Shown one piece after another: positions 53,341 through 63,314 of a stretch of 64,000 nucleotides of DNA (positions within the stretch are counted from its first letter, which is position 1; each line of letters begins with the position of its first letter). Origin of the DNA: Platycnemis pennipes (lineage: Eukaryota > Arthropoda > Insecta > Odonata > Platycnemididae); assembly GCA_933228895.1 (NCBI GenBank), contig OW121854.1, positions 93,238,609-93,302,608 of the forward strand. The letters run 5' to 3'. The notes beneath the pieces were generated by a model. That model worked only from the letters and a program-made list of their open reading frames with translations. It was not told where the DNA came from and made no database searches. A program made the position numbers and the translations under genes.

Positions 53341-54029
53341 GTTTTGATGGTGTCTCTCCTATTTTTTGCATTTCTTTAGCTTATCCGCCTCTTCTCTATA
53401 TGTTTCTGCCTTCCGATCGGAGTATTATCTGCCTTTCTTCAAACTATCTATCGTACTTTTCTCCTCGTTCGTACCTCTCCAGTATTCTACACCCGAGAAT
53501 GATCCTCAGTAATCCATTATCCCTGTACCCTAAAATACTTTCAGTTTTCCATTGTCCCTAAGTACCTGTTCCTTCTACTTATTTCTGTTATCAATTTTCT
53601 CTCCTTCCCACCTATGTTCATCACCTCTTTATTCGTCTCCCTTAACGTCCGATGTATGTTTTTCATTCTCTCCACCACACCCACCTTTCTAAAACTTGTA
53701 ATCTATTCTCGTCATGATTCCCTAGAATCCTAGTCTTATACCCATTACAAAGCCGTCCTCCACATATAGCTCTTCACTAACTTTCTCTTAAATTCCCAGT
53801 ACATTATTCTCATGATAAATTCCCCTCTGTAGGCAAACCTCTTCCTTTTCATCCAAATAAAACATGAAAATCCTATTCATCCCATAAGTAATTCTTCCCA
53901 TCAACAATCCTTCGCCCCCATTCGTCCAATATGCTACCAAAGTCACAAAACTGTTCCGGATTACGTTCTATATCCGTTCAAGTCGATGCTGTTGGTAGCG
54001 ATGGTTGGTTATTCAGGGTAGGCGACCAT
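53341..54029. other. Pyrimidine-rich, no gene recognised
   Basis: CTCCTCGTTCGTACCTCTCC and similar pyrimidine-rich text. It may be a further decayed retrotransposon on the minus strand, not identifiable by eye. Confidence 0.25.
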
Positions 54030-54335
54030 ATGCGCCATTTAGGATAGGTGGGTAATTGGGTAATGGTAGGGGTTTTCAGGAAACGGAGGAAGGGTGGAGA
54101 GAAACCCGGCATCGGCATTAGGTTACTGTTGACGAAAGGCGCCAAGGTGACTACGGCTTAACGTCCCATCCGACGGACGGAGTACTGAACTTGAAATGTC
54201 CTCCACTAGACACTCAAGTGGGGACCGGTTTTCCACTGAAAAATCCGCCACTTCCGGGAATCGAACCCGGGTCCTCGGGATGTGGGCCCAGTACTCATGC
54301 CACCACACCAAACCGATCCTCACGATGCTGTTGGT
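54030..54335 (-). repeat. SINE-2, near complete
   Basis: Extended 3' block (ATTTAGGATAGGTGGG), body (GTGGAGAGAAACCCGGCATC, AAAGGCGCCAAGGTGACTAC, CCATCCGACGGACGGAGTAC, CACTCAAGTGGGGACCGGTT) and head with clean box B (GGGAATCGAACCCGGG) and box A (CATGCCACCACACCAAACCG). It lacks a hairpin tail. Confidence 0.8.
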
Positions 54336-55439
54336 TTTGTTACCTTTTTCCTCGACAATCTCTTAACCTCATTTTTCATGTGAATGATTTCATAACACAT
54401 CTATCCCACTGGATTTTTAAAGTGCTTAGTAGCGCTTACAAATTTTAATCATTAAGAATTCATATTCGTTCTATTCGGGTAATATTCCATCCCTCATGGG
54501 AAAGAATGCTGACGCTTGCTATTAAAATGGGAGAATAAAAAATTGCGCGGTCAGCAAATATGTGAAACGTGGTTTTTCCCGAAGGTCTCACGCGTAACAA
54601 TTATATTACAGCCTTTCTCGGAGTTATCAAATACCAAGACCATAAAGGGCGTAGATTATCGCCAACCTGATTCAAAAACAGCTGCACGATTGAATTCAAA
54701 GTCCTGACATCCATTTTCTAGCGCGATGGAAGTGGAATTATCCTGTGGTTAACGTTTTTCCGAAGAAAAGTGTGCCTTTTTTCATGCATGAACGAGTTGT
54801 ACGAGTCATTACCAATGTCCTCGAACGAAACTCAGCATTTTTTCCTTTCTTATAGCCGCGTTAAACGATTTACTTTCCATTGGTCAGTAACCTTTTATAC
54901 TTTTATTGAAGTATCATTCCGAGTCGGAAGCGTATTTCAAGATTTTCGACACAAGTTTTTGAAACCACTTTCCAATCCTTCTTCAATTTCTCATCCAGCC
55001 AATCAGAATCGTGGACTTCTCGAAAGGTAATCAGGGCTGACGGTAAACAGGAAATGCAACACGGTCCGGTGGTCTCGAAGTTTGTACAGGGCACTGGATA
55101 AGAATGTTTTTTTTAGCATCGATATTTTATCACCACCAGCGGCAGATATTATTTCTACGATTGGTTTAACCCTTCTTACAATTGGAATTGTCTTTATGCC
55201 AATTCACTCGTGCTAAGAACACTATTTTCTTCCATTTTTTTATCTTACTTTCTTTTATTTTCTCCCAACTACATCTTTTCCTCTTCCACCATTGTTAACA
55301 CCTTCTCCTTTACACTCGCCACCCTTCTTCACAGACTATTTGCGTCTTATTTTTTTTTTCTATTTATGGATTCGAAAATAGTGCAGATTGCCATTTACAT
55401 GGAGCACGATAACCAATAGCAATTGAGTAACACACACGG

Positions 55440-55530
55440 CCATGCCCTTCCAAAAATCCAACTCTAGCCGGACTTGAAGCCACGACCACAGGGTTAGCAG
55501 GCAAGGCTTTACCCCATCACCACCGAATCC
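55440..55530 (-). repeat. tRNA-like SINE fragment
   Basis: Minus strand TTCGGTGGTGATGGGGTAAA (box A side), GTCGTGGCTTCAAGTCCGGC (box B) and GGAAGGGCATGG. Similar arrangement at 42.47 and 58.47 kb. Confidence 0.5.
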
Positions 55531-55794
55531 AATTACATTGGCGGGTTTTCTAACCGTACAACTCCACGCTTGCTATTCTAGTTTTGACTAATATTTTCAT
55601 CGATACTTTAATGACTATCAAGAGAGACACCCTCATTAATTACCACTCTTCGTGAAGGTTTTTTGGCCCGCGAAATTCTTCGTTTTATTTCCCTGCTTTA
55701 GCCCTAGTTTACAATTGGCTGTCCATAAATTAAATCTGATATCTTGAAGATGTCCGTAAAATAACCAAGACCATGGCATTTCTAGGAAAGTACC

Positions 55795-56225
55795 CAATCC
55801 GAACTAAAATAATAATTGAAAATAATATCTTAGATCAGATGTCACACTTTAAATATTTAGGATGCAACATCCCCTATGAAGACATATTTAATAAAAAGAC
55901 CAATTACCAAAGAGTATATGTGGGACTATAAGAAGAGCACTGAAGGGAAAGACTGCAAAAGAAACTCAAATAAAAGTTTACAAATTAGTGGCTCTCCCCA
56001 TATTACTTTATGGATCAGAAGCCTGGACACCTTGAACAATAGACATCAAACAGACTGAAATGTGAAAGGTTGTACACATCTGGACCACATAAAAAACGAA
56101 GACATAAGGCAAGAATTAGAAGTATAACCAGTAACAGAATGACCAATAAATTAAAAGAAAAATGGAAAGAATATGTTGACCGCATACCTCTAGAAAGGAT
56201 TCCCATAAATGTCTTAGAGTGTCTA
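55795..56225 (+). pseudogene. Non-LTR RT C-terminal fragment (LINE-G)
   Basis: Across stops and frameshifts: ENNILDQMSHFKYLGCNI, then RRALKGKTAKETQIKVYKLV, ALPILLYGSEAWTP, then HIKNEDIRQELEV, LKEKWKEYVDR and PLERIPIN. This is the FKYLGxxI ... LLYGSEAWT ... KEKWxxHIxRM pattern of non-LTR elements, distinct from LINE-A and B. It stops exactly at the tail of a minus-strand LINE-A2. Confidence 0.6.
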
Positions 56226-56660
56226 AATCTACATCTACACGATACCCTGAAAGCCACCGCGAGGGTGTGTGGCAGGGAGTGAAGATCACCAAGCATGCAC
56301 TACTGACATGCAAACAAGCAACTATAGGGTCTCATGCAACTAGATTTTTAGTATCTATAATATTCAAGGGATTAATACATGCATCATGCACTACGGAGTA
56401 CTCTAGAATATTTCCCCTACCTATCCCTTTCCTATGCTGCCTATATGTTCTCTTATAGTACGGGGGAAAAATGAAATTTTGACTCTAACAGTACGACAAT
56501 CTCTCTCTCTAATCTTATTTATCTGGTCGAATCTAGCATAATACGCTGGTGTTTTTAATATGTGCCTAACATCTTCAATAAAGCTATCCGATTGAAATTT
56601 CTCTAATAGATTTAATCTGTACCTTAACCTACGCTCTGATAATGATTCCCACCCTTATTC
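56226..56660 (-). mobile_element. LINE-A2 3' end with coding part
   Basis: Tail ACATCTACACGATACCCTG, hairpin with one mutated base (CCCTGAAAGCCACCGCGAGG), 3' UTR including AGCATGCACTACTGACATGC, then the reversed C-terminal frame. Decoded it gives ERRLRYRLNLLEKFQ, EDVRHILKTPAYYARFDQ and CRTVRVKISFFPRTIREH. This shows LINE-A2 protein is homologous to but distinct from LINE-A. Truncated near 56660. Confidence 0.82.
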
Positions 56661-57555
56661 TTGTATTAATCTGAAACAGTGTAAACCTTTAGGGACAAGA
56701 AGTGTTGGGAGACCGAGATTAGGATGGCGAAGCCGGAACAGGCAAATTTCCTGAACCTGGAAAGCCAGAAGAAGAAGATTCTCCTGTTACGAAATCTATT
56801 TTCACCACCAAGGTGCATTAACTACTATTCCTGATCTAGCACGTTCTAGTTTTTTTTAAATATCAAAAGACGTCACTGAGATAATAAAATCCTGGACTGC
56901 GTTGTTTGCATCTTTATCTAGTGTTTCAAATTCACGCTTCACCTTGTCCTTGTGATTTATTATGGTTATTTCTCATGCTTGTAACACTTATTTGTTTTTG
57001 TAGGAATGGCATTGCATTGATCTGAGACATAGATAAGGAACGATGGCGAGAATAGATTGGGGTTTTTGGAAATGTGGGTTTGACGGAGAACGGAGCAAGT
57101 GCGATGTGCAAAAGAGTGAATCAAGTAATAAGTATTGAGCACGGTTGGGGAAGAGAATTCCCTGAAGGCGGATGGAACAGGTACTTGGGGACAAATGAAT
57201 TCTATCAAGAGTAGAATGATAGCTAAGCGAGGAAGAGGAAGAAAAAGAAAAGGTATCGTGGATGCTTTGAAGAGGGGTGGGAAATACCCCAATATGAAAA
57301 GAGAAATAGGGTAGGGAAGACGTCAGCAGATAAAGATAAAGACATTTTTATTGTTCTTGGACCACTTGGTCCACTAAGAACAAACAAAAAGTATACATTA
57401 TTATGAAAGCTCGAGTACAGAAAGGTAATTACAAAAGATAGCGGGTACAAGCAATAAGCAAAATAATAATAGAAATCAAGAAAAATAAAAAACATGGTCA
57501 GTCTAATTGTATTTTTCTTGCAATAGGATTTCATTAAAGAATCTAATTTTTGGTT
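56661..57555. other. No gene recognised
   Basis: CCTGGAAAGCCAGAAGAAGA near 56755 may close a retroposon. The antisense 108- and 145-codon frames at 56966-57660 show no domain. Confidence 0.25.
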
Positions 57556-57559
57556 GAAA

Positions 57560-58200
57560 CTTTCGCGGGTGGTAATAGATATATATATTTGCTGTTCGGG
57601 TGTACCCCGCGTACTATTTCCAGGTGTGATACCTGACGTTTCGTGGCCATTGCTGGTCACTTTATCAAAGGGAATGAGGTATCTGTCGAGTTGGTGGAGT
57701 TATACATATAGGAGTTTCATGGTGGGAAAAGGATGGGAAGGGGAGAGTAGACATAGCATTTTTATTGAGGTTCAAAGCAGGGTCCCACTTGTGGCTGATT
57801 TTGAGGCCACAGTCCCTATCGTAATTTTTCTGGCATTTTCTTATTTCCAAAGCTTAGCGGATCAGCCGGGGCTTGAAGTTTTTTTACTTTCACGTTTATC
57901 TTTGTTTGTTTGAGGTCAATCGCGTGTCCCGAGGTTGCATGTTCGCAAACATGAAATCAAAGTTGTGTTCAAGACACATTTAAAAATTAGAAACTGCCTG
58001 AGGAGTGCGAAAGACACGACAAAATAGCAAGTGGAAGGAGTGTATGAGATACCATGCCAAACTTGCGAGAAGAAATATATCGGCGAAACCGGACGTTCCG
58101 CTTAAAACCCGCTTAGATAAACACCAGCGGGCTATTCGACTGGGACAACCCTTAAAATCAGCAGTAGCCGAACGTGCAGCCTCGGGAAAGGCAGGAAAAG
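57560..58200. mobile_element. Penelope-like copy with internal inversion
   Basis: The 3' part (57560-57950) is on the minus strand: CEHATSGHAIDLKQTKI, then KCQKNYDRDCGLKISHKWDP, ending with the hammerhead-like motif. The 5' part (57951-58197) is on the plus strand: EIKVVFKTHLKIRN, then a stop, VEGVYEIPCQTCEKKYIGET, a one-base shift, KTRLDKHQRAIRLGQPLKSA, VAERAASGK. The plus part ends in the same residues with which the minus part begins (AEHATSGH region). The GIY-YIG domain is therefore cut in two and inverted, with about 25 bp shared. It is damaged by a stop and a shift. Confidence 0.82.
57628..57683 (-). ncRNA. Hammerhead-like motif of Penelope copy 2
   Basis: Minus strand GATACCTCATTCCC, TTTGATAAAGTGACCAGC, AATGGCCACGAAACGTC, AGGTATC. 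Outer stem I GATACCT/AGGTATC is perfect over 7 bp. Core TTGATAA stands for CUGAUGA. Stem II GTGACC/GGCCAC has one mismatch. GAAACGTC is intact. The position at the 3' end of the element matches the 48.3-kb copy. Confidence 0.6.
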
Positions 58201-58469
58201 CTTGATTAGTAGATGTAAACTATAATAAAACCTGCATAATGCAATTGAAGATAAAATGGAAAAATAATGGCGTAAAATAAATGCTATATGGCATTGTTCA
58301 ACATTAAACAGAGTAAAACCTGTAAAATATAGGGGATTAAAGTCAAGTTTATCCCCAATCGTGACAGTAATAGTTAATTAGTAGTCTTTAGTTTTCGGGC
58401 TAACCTAAGGCTTAGGTTGCTCGCTCCATATAAACTAAGATTTTAATCGCAGGTAAAACAACAGCGTCC

Positions 58470-58560
58470 ATGCCAAGAGTTAGATTCGATGCCGCAACCT
58501 TTGGGTTTTCAGGCCAATGCGTTGCCAACCTGGCTGCCACGACTGGCAGAACAACTGTTA
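58470..58560 (-). repeat. tRNA-like SINE fragment
   Basis: Minus strand GGCAGCCAGGTTGGCAACGC (box A side), GTTGCGGCATCGAATCTAAC (box B side) and TTGGCATGGACGCTG. Confidence 0.45.
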
Positions 58561-59696
58561 CTGCGTACAATTAATGTTTAACAGGGGAAAGAAGAGTAAA
58601 AAGAGTTCAATTACCGCTCGTTCTTCCTCTTATAGATTGCATCTACCAAGCTTGATAGGTATTTAAATTTTTACTACTCTAAAACATTATATGACCGCCG
58701 TAGTTTAGGTGTTTCACCCTGGGTTGGATTAATGGGCCATCCTTTTCACAAAAAATCAAAGTTGAAAATATGTCTCCTCTTCCGTTTTGCCCATTCACCG
58801 ACACGCGATGCAAAATTATTCTACGGTGAACCGCACTTGCGCAGAAAAAATAATTAATTAACATTCACACTCCGAACGTTATACAAACCTAATATTATGG
58901 AAACAAATTAGGAGAACGCCTCGAAATTTCGGGCCGGAAGACCACTTCTTTTTTTTTGGGTAATATCAGTTCTCTGTCCTATATGGACAACCGCACGCTA
59001 AAATTAGCTGGTATACACGCGAACGAACGACTGGCGGCATTTTCTTGCCCGGGGCAGGCGAACGAGTTCACGGAGAAGTGATTATAGGCATTCATACTGC
59101 ACCTCATTTTTGCCGACTCTCGAACAAAGAGTTAAGGGGAGGAGGGTCGTTGACATCGGTGGGAAAGGAAGAAGGAGGAAATTTGTGAGTGATTTAAATC
59201 CTTCGATTTGTTTTCGTTCCCTTTGAATTGAGAGAGAGGGAAAGCGTGTCTCAAAACCAGTCTCCTTGAAGTCGTGTCACCCATAATGACGTTTTGTGTC
59301 GAAACGAGACTCATATTTCCTCTATGTGCATTTACTTGGAAAAAAATGAAGTGAAATCAGCGTCTACGTACTTTTTATTGCAATCTTTCCTGTAAAATCA
59401 TAGTAAGAAAACAATCGTATTCGTAATAAATAAATTAGACTATTTTTAAGAGCTAAAATATGCATAAAATTGCGAAAAACCAAATAAAATGGATATTTTT
59501 CACAATAAATGCAACAATAGTTTCAATATTTCAATAAGTTTCAATATTTTCTTTGTTTCCGAGTTATGGCGGCGAGTGCATTAATTAACAATAGTATTAC
59601 AATCTACTCATTTATCTCGTCAATATAATAGTGAAAAGTTGTTACTATTAGTTATATACTAGTTAAGGGATATTTAGGAGAGAATTATCTATATAT
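58561..59696. other. No gene recognised
   Basis: No TIR or supported frame. GGGGAGGAGGGTCG at 59137 is a short G-rich patch. Confidence 0.25.
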
Positions 59697-59880
59697 ATTA
59701 ATTTTGTAGCGTGCCAGTCAGTCAGTCATTCATTTTGTATCCATTTTGTTTTGTTCTCTCCCGAGTTTTGAGCTAAAAGAGTGAGGTTTGGCGCGTTGAG
59801 TGTGGATTCTCTGTCTGTATGATTTGGATATTAGATTTGGATTTTTAGCAGTTTGTAGTGCAGAGAAAAATGCAAGAGAA
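59697..59880 (+). repeat. Local duplication, uninterrupted copy
   Basis: ATTAATTTTGTAGCGTGCCA, TTTTGTTTTGTTCTCTCCC, AGAGTGAGGTTTGGCGCG, TGTGGATTCTCTGTC and GGATTTTTAGCAGTTTG, then AGAGAAAAATGCAA. The same text recurs at 60229-60374 and resumes at 60742. Confidence 0.85.
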
Positions 59881-60228
59881 AAATGTCGTTTCTTTTAACA
59901 TGGGAAACCAGTTGCTATGCAAATTTATTTACGTTGCTAAGTAAATGTGTTTACGTTTTTGGTAAAGGGACAAAAATTGGATTGAAGAAGTTGAAGAATG
60001 TGGAATTAGTTTCATCAATCAATTTTGTAAGTATGAAAATATTAATTGAAGTTTTCGATGTGCAGATAGTGAAATAAAACAATTTTTGCCTACCGGCCCC
60101 GATCCTGTGTATGAAATATGAATTTCAAACTAGACGTTTTGAAGTACTTTTCTAATAGTTGAAAGAAGGTTATAAAACGTTTATTATGCATAAATGTTTG
60201 CTGCTAAATCAGCAGGTTAATTCGAATA

Positions 60229-60775
60229 TACATTAATTTTGTAGCGTGTCAGTCAGTCACTCTGTATCCGTTTTGTTTTGTTCTCTCCCAAATTTTGAGC
60301 TAAAAGAGTGAGGCTTGGTGCGTTGAGTGTGGATTCTCTGTCAGCATGATTTGGTATTAGTTTTGGATTTTTAGTAGGGATGGGTCGGTTCCACTTTTTT
60401 TCTGTTCCGGTTCGGTTCTTAACTTCGGTTCTCGGTTCAGATTCTCGGTTACGGATCTTAATTTACCACTTACTTTGCATTGCTCAATGGTAAGATAAGG
60501 TAATCAATAATCATTTTCAGAGACTGAATTAGAATAACTCGCGACTTTGAAGCATCTAAGTACACTATTTCACCAGGTTTTAATGTGAAGCCTCCACTTT
60601 CGGAGTGTGAGTAGGTTTCAAACTGGTTTTCGCGCGAATTATTTCGGTACCGATTATTTTTGGCCTCGGTTCCGGTTCTAAGCTCAAGAACCGGTGGAAC
60701 CGAGAACCGAAGAACCGAACCGACCCATCCCTAATTTTTAGCAGTTTTTGGTGTAGAGAAAAATGCAAAAAAAAA
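60229..60775 (+). repeat. Local duplication, copy holding T5
   Basis: Second copy, about 530 bp from the first and about 90% identical by eye. It is broken after GGATTTTTAG at 60374 by T5 and resumes ATTTTTAGCAGTTTTTGGTG at 60734. Confidence 0.85.
60375..60733. mobile_element. T5 hAT-like MITE, copy 2
   Basis: TAGGGATGGGTCGGTTCC at the left and GAACCGACCCATCCCTA at the right, 359 bp. ATTTTTAG is duplicated exactly at 60367-60374 and 60734-60741. The orientation is opposite to copy 1, whose interior (CCTACGCACACTCCGAAAGT) appears here reversed. Confidence 0.92.
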
Positions 60776-61792
60776 CTTGGTTTTTGAGAGTGGGACACAA
60801 CACATAATGAAAATATGATGTAGAAAAAAGTACAAAAACATATAGGATAACTAGAGTGGGACGCATTTCTCTGTTTATAAAATAGCCATTTCCTTCTCTC
60901 TGCATACAGAATGCTTATGAAAAGTGCCTGGAAAGCAGGAAGCAGGTCTGCTGGCACCTTTTAAATACATCTAAAAATTTCTACGTGACAAGATCTAACC
61001 ACTAATTACATGAAGCCCTTCTTTTGCTCCACATACTCCCTACCACTCATCATTCCATCCAAATTGGCTGTTTTTCTTCTCCTCCTTGTATGGCGCCATT
61101 TTAAAACACACTCGTTCCTTATAACCGCCCGTTTTACCCACTCCTTTTCCTAATTTCGTCAATCAACATCCTTTTCTACCCTACCTTTCCTAGAATTTAC
61201 ATACATTCTCCAACCTTTTCTTGAACAATCAGTCATCTAGGAATAACGATTCAATGTACTCCGTATATGGTAAATTAAAAAAAAAAATAAATTCAAATTT
61301 GTCTTGCAAGGCCGTACGTTGAACATTTAACCAAGCATAAAGGATGTTTCTCATTTGATAGACTGTTTACATGATCTTCAATGGTACCACGCTTGATAGC
61401 TGATCTCAAGTCCCTTATTCTGATGGCTGCACTGAGGAGATCACCTTATATTTAGATGACAGTTCCAGCGGATTACCTGGAGTCTTAGGCCGTGTCCGAA
61501 TTCACCAATTAGCTGCCTAAATGCTCCCTTCGTAGGGAGGAAGCCATCTTGTAGTGTGTCCGAATTCGTAGGCATCAGTTTAGTCACCGAATTTAGTCAC
61601 CTAATGCTGCCGCCAGCGAAGTGCACATAAAGTGCATCCTTTTGCGACGCCATCTTTGAATAACCTACCCAAAATGCTCAGCGGTTTTGGAGGGACGTAT
61701 GGATATTGGGTTACTGTGGTAACGGAATATAAACATTATTTGCGAATTGATGAACTCTTCTCGGGCTCTACACCGGGTGAGTGAATGTAATG
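60776..61792. other. Upstream region of the Myb/SANT-like gene
   Basis: No frame or TIR recognised. A run at 61490-61640 repeats GTGTCCGAATTC twice (61494, 61557) and TTTAGTCACCGAA/TTTAGTCACCTAA at 61579-61602. These may be parts of a small local repeat. No TATA box that I would assign. Confidence 0.3.
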
Positions 61793-61837
61793 TTGCCGAC
61801 GTTTCGGGTAGCGACTCGTTACCCATCCTCAAGGCAA
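61793..61837 (-). ncRNA. Hammerhead-like motif near the gene start
   Basis: Minus strand TTGCCTTGAGGATGGGTA, ACGAGTCGCTACCCGAAACG, TCGGCAA. Stem I TTGCC/GGCAA and stem II GGGTA/TACCC are perfect 5-bp stems. GAAACGTC is intact with self-complementary ACGT as stem III. The core reads TTGAGGA for CUGAUGA, with changes at the first and fifth bases. It is probably a Penelope relic 46 bp before the first ATG of the gene and on the opposite strand. Confidence 0.55.
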
Positions 61838-61882
61838 ATGTCAAAGCGTGAAATCTTACTTCAATTATTTGCGAAATTATAA

Positions 61883-63314
61883 ATGTTCATGATGGAGTCT
61901 GCAAAATATTTCAAGTGTAAGTTGTGATATTCTTTGTTTTTAATGCTGTAAATCATTAATACATACATGTACTGTAACGAATGTACTGTCCCTATAAAAT
62001 ATTTTATAGGGACTGAAATGATGAATGAAAAATTTATCCGGCTCCGTAAGGAGAAGGCGCATGAGTTCTCTGGGAAGAGAAATTCTGCAGTGGGGGCGTG
62101 GACGTAAGTTATATGGCTCAAAGAATGGTATTTACCGCCAGTTCTTCCCTACCTGTATTCAATCGGGAAATGTAATGCCTCATATATTTACGATTGTGAT
62201 TCAGGTCGTACTGGCAGGGGGTAATAGTGTCTCATGTATTTAGTGTGCCTTAAAAATCGATTGGAATATTGCTGTAACTGACATTACAATAACGCTATTC
62301 TCGGAAAATGTAGAAGGATCACCGAAAACTACTTTTCATTTTTTCTGTGGTCGATGCATTTATGGTAGCATGCAATGGAATTGATTGGAATTTGTAGCAA
62401 ATTGCAAATTTTTTATAGTGAATAAGAAAATAGTTTACTACAATAATTGGAATCGGTTTTCAATCCTTTACGTGCGGGTTCCTTACAAATAGACAATTGT
62501 GCAAAAAGCAAAGCAAGTCTCCAAAGTCTTTTAACTCCTAAAGTAATTTTTCCTTTTTCATTGATGATGATTTTATTCCACAGCATAATCATCAAAGAAC
62601 TGAACCTTGTGGGTGTAGTCACTGTCCAACAGTGCAGGAAAAAATGGGACAATTTGGTGAAAAAATACAAGGTAGCTACATTATTTATAAGAATACTCAA
62701 AGTATCAATTTGAATACCATGTGTATATCAGACATAATGATGAGTAGGACTATCCAGGTTGATTTTATATGTTATGCAATAACATTATTTTGGGTAAATA
62801 CCAAATTTGTCTAAAAAATTACATAATTGTGCTGGATGTTATTTCAGTGATAACGTATTTGCATGAAAAATTTATCCTGAATCCAATATTGCTGCCATCT
62901 CTTAGATGAATTTGTGAAACAATGTACGCTGTTTTGTAGGAACTTCGGAATCCACCCTCAGGAAGTGGTAGGAATCCAAGTACCGAATGTGCAGATTCTT
63001 GGCCCCTATACAGCCTTATGCACTGGGCTATAGGGGAGCGCGATGCTGTGTGCCCGCCCAGTCTTTTTAATTCTGCTGGGCAAACAGAGTCAGCCCCTTC
63101 CTCCTCCAATCAGCCTGTGGTTCCTCTAACACCCCCACTGGAGGTTGAAATAACCGAAGATGAAACTTCTCCTTGCCCTCCTAAAAGGAGAAGAGTCGCG
63201 CAGGGAGAGAGGGTGGAAAGGGCAATTTCGCTACTGGAGACAGCTATCACAAATCAAGAGAGGGACAGGAAAGAATTTTTGAATTTATTTCAAAAACTGG
63301 TGGAGAAAATTTAA
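61883..63314 (+). CDS. Myb/SANT-like (trihelix-type) DNA-binding protein, four exons
   Basis: Exons 61883-61916, 62010-62103, 62584-62671 and 62940-63314 join to 591 bases, 196 residues and TAA. The introns (93, 480, 268 bp) begin GTAAGT, GTAAGT, GTAGCT and end TATAG, CACAG, TGTAG. Phases 1, 2 and 0 agree across every junction. An in-frame TAA at 61880 precedes the first ATG; ATGs at 61889 and 61892 are alternatives. Residues 12-75 form a helix-turn-helix domain with three spaced Trp (W12, W42, W64). Key segments are FKWTEMMNEKFIRLR, GKRNSAVGAWT, ELNLVGVVTVQQCRKKWDNL and VKKYKELRNPPSGSG. Codons for W12 and T43 are split by introns 1 and 2. An acidic linker (EITEDE), a basic PPKRRR patch at 152-157 (likely nuclear signal) and a predicted coiled coil (159-196) follow. 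Probably a nuclear DNA-binding protein. It could be host-derived or the Myb-like partner gene of a Harbinger-type transposon, but I see no transposase nearby. Confidence 0.88.

Noticed and set aside
57223..57660. 145-codon minus frame
   Set aside because: Its start lies in Penelope 3' non-coding sequence with the hammerhead-like motif; the remainder is low-complexity hydrophobic text.
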